From contig NZ_JAFMTW010000006.1 in NCBI RefSeq assembly GCF_017329615.1, positions 62,001-126,000 of the forward strand: 64,000 nucleotides of DNA. The letters are read 5' to 3'. The notes under the pieces were generated by a model. The model ran no database searches. It was not told where the DNA came from and saw nothing but the letters and a program-made list of their open reading frames with translations. Positions 29,160-36,780 of this stretch are shown here, piece after piece. Numbering within the stretch: position 1 is the stretch's first letter; every line of letters begins with the position of its first letter. Source of the stretch: Alicyclobacillus suci. Its GTDB lineage: Bacteria; Bacillota; Bacilli; Alicyclobacillales; Alicyclobacillaceae. The translations under genes and the position numbers were made by a program.

Positions 29160-29558
29160 ATGAGTCAACGCAGGAGTCTAGAAATTGACGGCGTTACACA
29201 TGGAAAGACACCGATTCCACAGGGTGCAAAAATTGGACCATTTGTGTTCTCTTCAGCGATTGCAGGGATTGATCCGTCCACGGGCTCCATTCCGCCTGAC
29301 CCAAAGCGCCAAGTGCAGTTGGTTTTTCAGCACGTGCGTAGTTTTATGCAGAACGCAGGAGGTAGTCCTGATGACATTGGCAAGATGACCGTGTATCTCG
29401 CAGACGAGCAATACCGCGACTTGGTGAACGAAGAGTGGGTAAAGATGTTCCCTGATCCGGCGAGCCGGCCCGCACGGCATTCAACGGTGAGCCAGTTGCG
29501 CAACGGAGCGTTGGTGCAGGTTGAGATTACGGCTGTGATTGATTCAACTCGCAAATGA
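29160..29558 (+). CDS. RidA/YjgF-family imine-enamine deaminase
   Basis: This 132-residue protein is of RidA family size and sequence: PIPQGAKIGPFVFSSAIAGID, QVQLVFQHVRSFMQNAGGSPDDIGKMTVYL, and the C-terminal RPARHSTVSQL with its conserved Arg, then VQVEITAVID with the Glu. Family members hydrolyse reactive enamines and imines; some sit in aromatic pathways as 2-aminomuconate deaminases. The ATG at 29160 is seven bases after GAGGTG; an ATG six bases earlier is possible. It is the first gene behind a strongly controlled promoter, ahead of an MFS transporter. Confidence 0.85.
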   Translation: MSQRRSLEIDGVTHGKTPIPQGAKIGPFVFSSAIAGIDPSTGSIPPDPKRQVQLVFQHVRSFMQNAGGSPDDIGKMTVYLADEQYRDLVNEEWVKMFPDPASRPARHSTVSQLRNGALVQVEITAVIDSTRK

Positions 29559-29580
29559 GCGGGGCTGTCATCTCGTTTGT

Positions 29581-29595
29581 TTGAAAACGCTTTCT
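29581..29595. promoter_or_regulatory. Candidate CcpA site (cre)
   Basis: TTGAAAACGCTTTCT fits the cre consensus WTGNAANCGNWNNCW at every position. It lies between ridA and the MFS gene, inside the presumed operon, where CcpA would act as a roadblock or on an internal promoter. Confidence 0.55.
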
Positions 29596-29618
29596 TAAAG
29601 CTGGTGGGAGGGTGAAAT

Positions 29619-30878
29619 ATGGAGAAAAAGTCGCAGTTTTGGTCTTATCAAAATGGCATCATTTTGATGATGTTTTTTGCATTTGGACTCGTCTTTATGG
29701 ATAGGCAAAGTATCACATTTCTATCGCCGTTCATCATCCCGGCGCTGCATTTAAACAACGCACAGGTGGGTATGTTCGCGTCTGCTTTGTCAGTGTGCTG
29801 GGGCGTGTCCGCTTGGATCTTTTCCAGCTTTTCTGACATCATTGGGAGCCGTAAACGAGTTCTAGTTATTTTCATCATTGTTTTTGGGTTAGCGTCGGTT
29901 TTGTCCGGTGTTGTCGGATCATTCCTGGGTATGATTTTGGCACGCGGTTTGATGGGGTTATCGGAAGGGCCGGTCTTTCCGATTGGGGCTAGCGCGGTCA
30001 AGGCGTCGTCTACCGCAAGTCGCCAGGGATTTAACATTGGTTTTGTGCAAAGCGCGAGTGGTCTGTTGGGGAGCGCCGTTGCGCCGCTCATCGTCGTGTC
30101 GCTTGCGACAGCGTTTAACTGGCGAGCAGCGTTTTATCTATTAGCGATTCCGGCGCTGATTCTGGCTGCGATTGTCGCGAAATACATGCGAGAGCCAAAA
30201 ATTTCGAAACAAGATACAGAATTCTCCCACAAAAGACTCACATGGGCTGAATATAAGATTATCTTTCAGAACCGAAACACGTGGTTGTGTCTGATTTGTT
30301 CTATCGGCTTTATTACATGGCTGATTACGTTTACCACGTTCGCGCCGATTTTGATGACAGAGGTCGATAAAATCAGTCCGACGCAAATGAGTTGGGCTAT
30401 GAGTGCGTTCGGGTTTGGGTCATGGATTTGGGGGTTCATTGTTCCATTCATTTCGGATCGGATTGGACGCAAACCGTCCCTGATTATCGCGGGGCTACTG
30501 GCCACGCTCGCTCCCCTGGTTCTTGCTGAAGTCCACGTCGGTGTTGTGCCGATTATGATTTTGTTGTTTGTTTTGGCGATTGGCCAAGGGTATTCGCCGG
30601 TGGTGATGTCCATCATTCCGAGCGAGTCGGTTCCAGCCGTGTTCGCAGCTTCTACCATCGGGTTGATGATGATGATTGGTGAGATCTTTGGAGGCACTAC
30701 GGTGCCGACGATTGCCGGAATTGCGGCTGATCACTACGGATTGACTGCACCGATGTGGATTTCGGCTGCAGGATCATTTCTTGTCTTCCTCGTCGGGTTC
30801 GGCATTCGAGAGACTGCGCCAAGACGGGTGGGGAATAAGTTGAACCCGGAGGCCGGAGTACCCGTCGAGGTGAAATGA
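29619..30878 (+). CDS. MFS transporter of the RidA-Rieske locus
   Basis: This 419-residue 12-helix membrane protein is of the major facilitator type, most like anion:cation symporters (ACS) for organic acids: DRQSITFLSPFI in helix 1, SDIIGSRKRV after helix 2, ARGLMGLSEGPVFP in helix 4, and SDRIGRKPSLI in the second half. GGGAGGG precedes the ATG. By position it probably imports the aromatic acid used by the Rieske oxygenase gene that follows at 192 bases. A cre-like box lies 24 bases upstream. Confidence 0.85.
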   Translation: MEKKSQFWSYQNGIILMMFFAFGLVFMDRQSITFLSPFIIPALHLNNAQVGMFASALSVCWGVSAWIFSSFSDIIGSRKRVLVIFIIVFGLASVLSGVVGSFLGMILARGLMGLSEGPVFPIGASAVKASSTASRQGFNIGFVQSASGLLGSAVAPLIVVSLATAFNWRAAFYLLAIPALILAAIVAKYMREPKISKQDTEFSHKRLTWAEYKIIFQNRNTWLCLICSIGFITWLITFTTFAPILMTEVDKISPTQMSWAMSAFGFGSWIWGFIVPFISDRIGRKPSLIIAGLLATLAPLVLAEVHVGVVPIMILLFVLAIGQGYSPVVMSIIPSESVPAVFAASTIGLMMMIGEIFGGTTVPTIAGIAADHYGLTAPMWISAAGSFLVFLVGFGIRETAPRRVGNKLNPEAGVPVEVK

Positions 30879-30937
30879 TGAGATTTTGACGTTTGCCGCA
30901 ATTGCTTAGCATGTAGAGAGGGAAAAAACAACAGACC

Positions 30938-30954
30938 GTTCCGCATAGAGGAAC
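30938..30954. promoter_or_regulatory. IclR-type operator before the Rieske oxygenase genes
   Basis: GTTCC-GCATAGA-GGAAC is symmetric in its five-base arms and resembles known IclR-family sites of the TTCCGC...GCGGAA type. It matches 16 of 17 bases of the site at 43346-43362 beside the iclR gene of the window, which suggests a common regulator. Confidence 0.7.
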
Positions 30955-31070
30955 CGACACGTATCACAAAGTCAAAAGCGATGGTACGGTAATGTCGTGA
31001 TAGCGGTTACATTACTTTGTGTGCGCGAGTATCGGGGAATCGTGAATTAAACACGTCAACATGGAGGCGA

Positions 31071-32441
31071 ATGAAGTTGGCGAATCAAGCGGGATTGGAT
31101 ACCAGTATGCTGGAAGGCGTGAAGGACAAAATCCGGCGCGGCTTGTTACCACAGTGGGCTTTTACAGATTCGGAAATCTTTAAGGCCGAGGTCAAAAGTA
31201 TCTTTGCAAAGACGTGGAATTTTCTTGGACACGAGTCTGAGATTGAGAAACCAGGCGACTATGTCACGCGTTGGATAGTGCATGACCCCGTTTTACTGTT
31301 GCGAGATCAAAATGGTCAGATTCAAGCGTATTTAAATTCGTGCGCACATCGCGGTACGAAGTTGTGTACTGCTGATTTCGGAAACAAGAAAACGTTTACT
31401 TGCCCGTATCACGGTTGGACGTTCAATTTAAGCGGTGATTTGATTGGGATTATTGCTGGTAACAAAGTGTACGGGGAGGAAATGGACAGAAGTCAGTGGT
31501 CGCTTCGTAAGATTCCCAGAGTAGAAAGTTATCAGGGGATGATTTTCGGTTCCTTGGATGCGCATGCGGAACCACTCGAAACGTTTTTGGGAGACATGAA
31601 GTGGTATTTTGACATCATGCTCGGCCGAAGCGACGCCGGGATGGAAGTACGCGGTGTACCACAAAAGTGGATTATCAATACCAACTGGAAAATTAGCGCG
31701 GATAACTTCGGGGGAGATCCCTATCATACCGCGATGTCACATCGGTCGACTGTGGAGTTGGGGATTAGCCCGAAAGACCCGATGTATGCCAGTTACGGAC
31801 ATCAAATTGTCCTCGACAACGGGCACGGAATTAATATGGTGACGGCGCTGGGTGGCGCGAAAGTTCCCCCTTACCAAGGTTTACCCGAAGACATGTGGCC
31901 TATGTTTGCGCGAAATTTGAGTGCTGAGCAATTGGAAGTGTTCGAAAATACGATGATTATCGTCGGAAACTGCTTCCCAAATTTGTCCTTCGTCAGCCCG
32001 ATGCACGGTACGGGCGGGCCGGATGAACCGCTGACATCGTTTGTGAATTTCCGTGTATGGCGGCCCGTAAGTCCGACGAAAATTGAAGTCACCTCCTGGT
32101 TTATGGTTGATAAAGAGGCGCCGGAGGCCTTTAAGGAAGCGTCGTACTTAAGTTATATTGGATCTTTTGGACCATCAGGAACCCTGGAGCAGGATGATGC
32201 GGAAATTTGGACGAGGGTCGCGGAGGCCAGCCAAGGGGAGATGGCGCAGGATAAAGATATTCATTACAACAATGTCCTGAATTACCTTATGGGGCTCGAC
32301 CGAGTTGAACCAGATGAATCTTGGCCAGGGCCAGGTGTGGCTTATCCGACTTGCTATTTGGATGCGATATCGCGGGCGTTTTATGAACACTGGGTTGATC
32401 AACTGCTTGCAACAGCCGATATCCCTGCGAATGTGCGGTGA
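31071..32441 (+). CDS. Rieske non-heme iron oxygenase, alpha (catalytic) subunit
   Basis: The 456-residue subunit has a Rieske [2Fe-2S] site, Cys91-x-His93 in SCAHRGTKL and Cys111-x2-His114 in CPYHGW, and the mononuclear iron site with His219 and His224 in DPYHTAMSHRS; the third ligand Asp probably lies in GTLEQDDAEIW. Such enzymes put O2 into aromatic rings or remove O-methyl groups. A beta subunit follows, which favours the ring-hydroxylating alpha-beta class. No ferredoxin or reductase gene is in the cluster, so electrons must come from elsewhere. The ATG at 31071 lies three to four bases after GGAGG, a short gap. An IclR-type operator lies 117 bases upstream. Confidence 0.93.
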   Translation: MKLANQAGLDTSMLEGVKDKIRRGLLPQWAFTDSEIFKAEVKSIFAKTWNFLGHESEIEKPGDYVTRWIVHDPVLLLRDQNGQIQAYLNSCAHRGTKLCTADFGNKKTFTCPYHGWTFNLSGDLIGIIAGNKVYGEEMDRSQWSLRKIPRVESYQGMIFGSLDAHAEPLETFLGDMKWYFDIMLGRSDAGMEVRGVPQKWIINTNWKISADNFGGDPYHTAMSHRSTVELGISPKDPMYASYGHQIVLDNGHGINMVTALGGAKVPPYQGLPEDMWPMFARNLSAEQLEVFENTMIIVGNCFPNLSFVSPMHGTGGPDEPLTSFVNFRVWRPVSPTKIEVTSWFMVDKEAPEAFKEASYLSYIGSFGPSGTLEQDDAEIWTRVAEASQGEMAQDKDIHYNNVLNYLMGLDRVEPDESWPGPGVAYPTCYLDAISRAFYEHWVDQLLATADIPANVR

Positions 32442-32470
32442 GCGATTTCCAAAGAGGGGAGATGAAGTCG

Positions 32471-32962
32471 ATGACCTACGACGATATTTGCCAATTTCTT
32501 TATACGGAAGCGTCGCTACTCGACACGCGCCGGTATGAAGAATGGCTTGAGCTATTGGACGATAGTTTATCCTATCGAATGCCCGTGCGCGTGACGAGGG
32601 ATTTTGACGAACCAGACGATATTGTCAACGACATGACATTCTTTGATGAGACGAAACGCAGCCTCACTACCCGCGTACAACGTTTTCGGACGACGTCGGC
32701 GTGGGCTGAAAATCCACATTCGCGCACACGCCATTTTGTCTCCAATATCGTTGTGGAACCAGGGACTTCCGAAGACGAGGCAAAGGTTCATAGTTATTTT
32801 CTGATTATGAGGAGTATTCGAGATCGGGCGGACGTCGAGCAGATGTTTGGCGAGCGGATAGACATCATTCGGCGTGTGAACAATCGCCTGCAACTTGTCG
32901 AACGAACCATCTATCCGGATCAAACCGTTCTCTCCATGTTGAACTTGAGCATCTTCATCTGA
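32471..32962 (+). CDS. Ring-hydroxylating dioxygenase, beta (small) subunit
   Basis: This subunit of about 163 residues has the NTF2-like cone fold typical of beta subunits: FLYTEASLLDTRRYEEWLELLDDSLSYRMPV near the start, RTRHFVSNIVVE in the middle, and RRVNNRLQLVERTIYPDQTVL at the end. It supports the alpha3-beta3 hexamer and has no metal site. The start is uncertain: GTG 32438 overlaps the alpha stop, ATG 32462 is two bases from GAGGGG, and ATG 32471 is 11 bases from it; I chose the last. Its presence argues against a VanA-type lone demethylase. Confidence 0.87.
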   Translation: MTYDDICQFLYTEASLLDTRRYEEWLELLDDSLSYRMPVRVTRDFDEPDDIVNDMTFFDETKRSLTTRVQRFRTTSAWAENPHSRTRHFVSNIVVEPGTSEDEAKVHSYFLIMRSIRDRADVEQMFGERIDIIRRVNNRLQLVERTIYPDQTVLSMLNLSIFI

Positions 32963-32979
32963 TTTGAAGGGGTGTAACT

Positions 32980-34197
32980 ATGGGAGGAAATCGAGCAGTT
33001 GTATACAAGGGACCCTCGCGTGTTGCCGTTGAAACGATTGACTATCCGGAACTGGTACTGAAAGATGGCCCAGGGGTGAATCCGCTGAACGTGGGGCGCA
33101 AATGTGAGCACGGCGTGATTCTGAAGGTCGTGTCGACGAACATCTGCGGTAGTGACCAGCATATGGTTCGCGGCAGAACCACGGCTCCCGAGGGCTTGGT
33201 GCTTGGACATGAGATCACGGGCGAGGTCATTGAGGTCGGACGCGATGTCGAATTCATTCACAAGGGTGACTTGGTGTCGGTTCCGTTTAATATCGCCTGT
33301 GGGCGCTGCGATAATTGCAAGCGCGGCGATACCCACATTTGCCTCCATGTGAACCCTGACAGACCGGGGTCTGCCTATGGCTATGTCGACATGGGCGGCT
33401 GGGTTGGCGGCCAAGCGGAGTACGTGATGGTGCCTTACGCCGATTTTCAATTGCTGAAGTTCCCCGACAAAGATCAGGCGATGGAGAAAATTCTCGACTT
33501 AACCATGCTATCCGACATCTTCCCGACGGGCTTTCACGGCGCAGTGACAGCGGGCGTAACGATTGGGTCTACTGTTTACGTCGCGGGTGCTGGGCCGGTT
33601 GGATTGGCTGCGGCGCACTCCGCTCAACTTTTGGGCGCGTCGGTGGTGATTGTGGGGGATTTGAATGAGCAGCGCCTGGCGCAGGCGCGAAGTTTCGGTT
33701 GCGAGACGGTAAACTTAAGCGAGCACGACGACTTGGGTGAGCAAATCGAGCAGATTCTTGGCGTACCAGAAGTGGACTGCGCGATTGACTGCGTCGGCTT
33801 CGAAGCACACGGTCATGGTCACCAACACGAAGAGGCGCCTGCGACGGTGCTCAACACGATGATGCAAGTGACGAGGGCCGGCGGCCGGTTGGGGATACCA
33901 GGGTTGTATGTCACGGGAGACCCTGGAGCGAAAGATGAGGACGCCAAAGTCGGTTCGCTGAAAATCCGAATTGGGCTGGGATGGGCTAAGGCACATTCCT
34001 TCACTACAGGTCAGACGCCTGTGATGCGCTATCACCGCCAACTGATGAATGCCATTTTGAGCGGGCGGGCGTCCATTGCGAAGGCGGTTAATGCGACCGT
34101 CATCTCACTCGATCAGGCCCCTAGCGGCTACCAAGAATTCAACGACGGTGTCGCGCGCAAGTTCGTGTTGGATCCACATGGCTTGATTTCCCACTGA
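32980..34197 (+). CDS. fdhA: Zinc-dependent dehydrogenase, glutathione-independent formaldehyde dehydrogenase type
   Basis: This 405-residue NAD-dependent medium-chain dehydrogenase resembles Pseudomonas FdhA, which oxidises formaldehyde to formate with tightly bound NAD. The catalytic zinc region is NICGSDQHMVRGR with Cys56, and GHEITGEV with His77; structural zinc Cys are in CGRCDNCKRGDTHIC. The long FdhA-type insert YGYVDMGGWVGGQAEYVMVPYAD and the nucleotide site VYVAGAGPVGLAA are present. It follows the Rieske beta gene by 17 bases. A formaldehyde enzyme beside an oxygenase suggests that methyl groups are released. A related aldehyde-dismutase activity is an alternative. Confidence 0.85.
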   Translation: MGGNRAVVYKGPSRVAVETIDYPELVLKDGPGVNPLNVGRKCEHGVILKVVSTNICGSDQHMVRGRTTAPEGLVLGHEITGEVIEVGRDVEFIHKGDLVSVPFNIACGRCDNCKRGDTHICLHVNPDRPGSAYGYVDMGGWVGGQAEYVMVPYADFQLLKFPDKDQAMEKILDLTMLSDIFPTGFHGAVTAGVTIGSTVYVAGAGPVGLAAAHSAQLLGASVVIVGDLNEQRLAQARSFGCETVNLSEHDDLGEQIEQILGVPEVDCAIDCVGFEAHGHGHQHEEAPATVLNTMMQVTRAGGRLGIPGLYVTGDPGAKDEDAKVGSLKIRIGLGWAKAHSFTTGQTPVMRYHRQLMNAILSGRASIAKAVNATVISLDQAPSGYQEFNDGVARKFVLDPHGLISH

Positions 34198-34228
34198 CGA
34201 CACGGGGACGCGTGTCGTGACATGATTT

Positions 34229-34262
34229 GCGCGCCGGGGTCTGTGATCCCCCCGGCCGCGCG
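34229..34262. terminator. GC-rich hairpin after fdhA
   Basis: GCGCG-CCGGGG and CCCCGG-C-CGCGC pair around a short loop (TCTGTGATCC), 31 bases after fdhA. There is no U-run. It may end the operon or be the first stem of the structured region that follows. Confidence 0.5.
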
Positions 34263-34293
34263 TTGGCACATGCTAGGTGCGGGGGCTAGGTAG

Positions 34294-34536
34294 TTGAGGC
34301 AGTCGCATCTGGCACAGGCGTTTGGCACCTCCGATACGTGGCGAATGACTGTGGTGCGTGAAGGCACCAACTGGGCCACGATGGGAGGTGCCTATTGTAT
34401 TGAATAGCGGCAGTACAGGGGGGGCACGAAGGCACTGAAGTTTCTTTGCGCTGACGGATCAACCTCTGGGAATATTCCGGTTGGCACCAACCTGTGCTGG
34501 GCGGCCGCGCGCGGCACGGGCGTCCTAATAAACTAA
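34294..34536 (+). other. Possible gene remnant with one internal stop
   Basis: One plus-strand frame stays open from 34294 to 34536 except for a TAG at 34405, reading 37 and then 42 residues (for example RMTVVREGTNWATMGGAYC and SGNIPVGTNLCWAAARGTG). The repeated GTN-W pattern looks protein-like, but I recognise no family, and the frame covers the nested stems, which compete as an explanation. Both remain weak. Nothing else gene-like is seen from 34263 to 34728. Confidence 0.2.
34324..34392. ncRNA. Candidate structured RNA: three nested stems in a gene-free region
   Basis: Three pairs of complementary segments nest in order. GGCACCTCC (34324-34332) pairs with GGAGGTGCC (34384-34392). CGTGGC (34337-34342) pairs with GCCACG (34375-34380). 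TGGTGC (34352-34357) pairs with GCACCA (34364-34369) around a six-base loop. All pairs are Watson-Crick, so the strand cannot be told. It lies in a 531-base gap with more GC-rich stems on both sides (34229-34262; GGTTGG/CCAACC at 34480-34493). I do not recognise a known RNA family. It could be a riboswitch, small RNA or a decayed element. Confidence 0.35.
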
Positions 34537-34653
34537 GGCCAGTTTTCAACAGCTAAAATGTCAAAGATTGTGGCCTCATGAATTGGCGTGAACAGGCGTG
34601 AACAATTGAACAGCTGCTCCCACCACCCAAAATGTACTGTAAACACAGAATAT

Positions 34654-34665
34654 ATTATATATAAT
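34654..34665. promoter_or_regulatory. AT palindrome in the gntR promoter region
   Basis: ATTATATATAAT is a perfect 12-bp palindrome 64 bases before the TTG start of the GntR gene, overlapping a possible TATAAT box at 34660. It may be the autoregulatory site; no good -35 box accompanies it. Confidence 0.35.
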
Positions 34666-34728
34666 GAATCATATATCGGTTCGCGGGCGCATAGGTTGAA
34701 ATATCGTTGCGGAAGGGGGGAGAGTGAA

Positions 34729-35409
34729 TTGTCGGACGGAAATTTGAAAACGCTTACTATGAATTCGTTCAAGGGTGAAGTCAAGGAGCGAATCCGAGAG
34801 GCCATCATCACGGGGGAGCTACAGCCAGGTGAGCGGATTGTGGAGACCAAGTTGGCACGGCTGTTTGGCATTAGTCAGGTACCTGTGCGGGAGGCGCTGA
34901 GGGGTCTGGAAGAAGAGGGACTCGTTCGTTCCGTACTGTACAAGGGAACGTATGTATCGGAGTTTGTGCTTCGTGAGATCTATCATGTCTTCCTGCTGCG
35001 AACGCAGATTGAAATGATGGTGCTGAAATTGGTTGTTCCAACGTTGACAGACCGGCAGATTGCGGAGTTGCAGGCGATTGTCGATGAGATGGCAGAGGTT
35101 GATGGGGATTATCGCGTGCAGTCTGGACTGGACGTGCGGTTTCATGGGCGAATTATCGAGTGGAGCAACGTGGAGACGTACCGTCGAATCTGGCGGATGC
35201 TCAGTGGCCATGTCCGCCGATTTATCTCGTTCATGCATCCAACGTATTTTACGGAGCAGCACAAATCGGCTGTCGAGCAGCATGAAGAACTCATTCAGGT
35301 GTTGCGAACTCGGAATCTTGATGAGATTCAAAAAACATTTACGGACCATGTGATGTTTTTGTGGTATGAGCATGGTGAGGCATGGCTGCAGGAGAACGCT
35401 ACTGAATAG
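34729..35409 (+). CDS. GntR-family regulator (FadR/FCD subfamily)
   Basis: The 226-residue regulator has an N-terminal winged helix at about residues 12-78 (SFKGEVKERIREAIITGELQPGERI, then LARLFGISQVPVREALRGLEEEGLV) and an FCD effector domain with the metal-site His in DVRFHGRI and later His near VEQHEELI. It probably senses a sugar acid and controls the transporter-dehydratase genes that follow. The TTG at 34729, eight bases after a run of G, is preferred over ATG 34759. A cre-like box lies between the two possible starts. Confidence 0.88.
   Translation: MSDGNLKTLTMNSFKGEVKERIREAIITGELQPGERIVETKLARLFGISQVPVREALRGLEEEGLVRSVLYKGTYVSEFVLREIYHVFLLRTQIEMMVLKLVVPTLTDRQIAELQAIVDEMAEVDGDYRVQSGLDVRFHGRIIEWSNVETYRRIWRMLSGHVRRFISFMHPTYFTEQHKSAVEQHEELIQVLRTRNLDEIQKTFTDHVMFLWYEHGEAWLQENATE
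34744..34758. promoter_or_regulatory. Candidate CcpA site (cre) at the gntR start
   Basis: TTGAAAACGCTTACT fits the cre consensus at all positions. It falls in codons 6-10 if TTG 34729 is used, or directly before ATG 34759. Either place would allow glucose repression. Confidence 0.5.
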
Positions 35410-35456
35410 GAACCAAGGGTTACCCGGATAGGCAACGATACAGGAGGGATCTCGCA

Positions 35457-36752
35457 ATGGCGCAAGCCACAAAGCTGGCATCTTCGCGTTGGTGGCGCCT
35501 GATGCCGATTATCTTTATCACGTATAGTTTTGCTTATGTCGATAGGTCAAATTTTGGATTTGGCGCAGCGGGGGGAATGACCGAAAGTCTCCATATCACA
35601 TCGGGCATTACGTCGTTAATCGGCGCACTGTTCTTTTTGGGGTATTTTTTCTTTCAAATTCCAGGCGCAAATTACGCGGAGAAGAAAAGTGCCAAGAAAC
35701 TTTTGTTCTGGTCGATGGTATTGTGGGGAATTCTGGCGGCGGCAACTGGCGTCGTGACGAGTGTTCCGTTGTTGTTGATCGACAGGTTTTTGCTCGGCAT
35801 TGTTGAAAGCGCTGTCTTTCCGGCGCTGTTGATATTGATTAGCAACTGGTTTGGCAAGCGCGAGCGGTCGCGTGCGAACACGATACTCATCTTGGGAAAT
35901 CCTGCTACGGTCTTGTGGATGTCGATTGCCTCAGGCTATCTTGTGCAGTTTTTTGGGTGGCAATGGATGTTCATCATTGAAGGGCTTGTGGCGATTGTTT
36001 GGGGCGGTATCTGGTGGTTGACTGTGAAGGACAATCCGCAGCACGCAAGCTGGTTGACGGAGCAGGAGAAGCGGGATATTGCGCACGTGTTGCAGATGGA
36101 GCAGACGGAATTGCAGCCCGTTCCGAATTTGTGGGTGGCGGCGAAGTCCGGTAACGTGCTGTCGCTGATAGGGGTGTACTTTTTCTGGAGTATCGGCATT
36201 TATGGCTTCATTATGTGGCTACCATCGATTTTGAAACAGATGTCGCACGAGGGAATTGCGGCGACAGGATGGCTCTCTGCGCTGCCTTATTTGTTAGCTA
36301 TTTTTGCGATGATTGGGATTTCTTACGTCTCCGATAAAACGCTGCGCCGGAAAGCGGCTGTTTGGCCTTGTTTGATGCTTGGCGGCGTGTTGCTCTACGT
36401 ATCCTATCAGATTGGCACACAGCATTTTCTTGTTTCCTATATCCTGCTCGTCATCGCGGGGGCGGCACTATACGCGCCATATGGTCCGTTTTTTGCTGTC
36501 ATTACGGAAATCTTGCCGCGAAATGTCGCGGGTGGTGCGATGGCGCTCGTCAATAGCATGGGGGCATTAGGATCATTTATCGGCACATATGTCGTTGGTT
36601 TGCTGAACGGCAGTACCGGTTCGCCGCAGGCGTCGTTTCTGTTGATGGCCATCGCGATGTTGCTCTCTGGCGGGTTGATGCTCTTCGTCCGGAAAGGGCG
36701 GCATCGGAATGGCAGCGGTTCGGAGGATGTCGACGAGGGCATTTTCGCGTGA
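35457..36752 (+). CDS. MFS transporter for a sugar acid (ACS family)
   Basis: This 431-residue protein with 12 predicted helices is of the anion:cation symporter family (glucarate, galactonate, phthalate and 4-hydroxyphenylacetate carriers). It has YSFAYVDRSNFGFGAA in helix 1, DRFLLGIVESAVFPALLILISNWF in helix 4, and the central block IWWLTVKDNPQHASWLTEQEK typical of that family. AGGAGGG precedes the ATG. Between the GntR gene and the YjhG-type dehydratase, uptake of an aldonic acid such as xylonate is the likely job. Confidence 0.87.
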   Translation: MAQATKLASSRWWRLMPIIFITYSFAYVDRSNFGFGAAGGMTESLHITSGITSLIGALFFLGYFFFQIPGANYAEKKSAKKLLFWSMVLWGILAAATGVVTSVPLLLIDRFLLGIVESAVFPALLILISNWFGKRERSRANTILILGNPATVLWMSIASGYLVQFFGWQWMFIIEGLVAIVWGGIWWLTVKDNPQHASWLTEQEKRDIAHVLQMEQTELQPVPNLWVAAKSGNVLSLIGVYFFWSIGIYGFIMWLPSILKQMSHEGIAATGWLSALPYLLAIFAMIGISYVSDKTLRRKAAVWPCLMLGGVLLYVSYQIGTQHFLVSYILLVIAGAALYAPYGPFFAVITEILPRNVAGGAMALVNSMGALGSFIGTYVVGLLNGSTGSPQASFLLMAIAMLLSGGLMLFVRKGRHRNGSGSEDVDEGIFA

Positions 36753-36780
36753 CAAGTCCTAGAGAAGGAAGTGCGTTGTC

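Noticed and set aside
34263-34540. T-box leader or known large RNA (RNase P, SRP, 6S)
   Set aside because: The T-box core AGGGTGGNACCGCG and the conserved cores of the other RNAs are absent on both strands.
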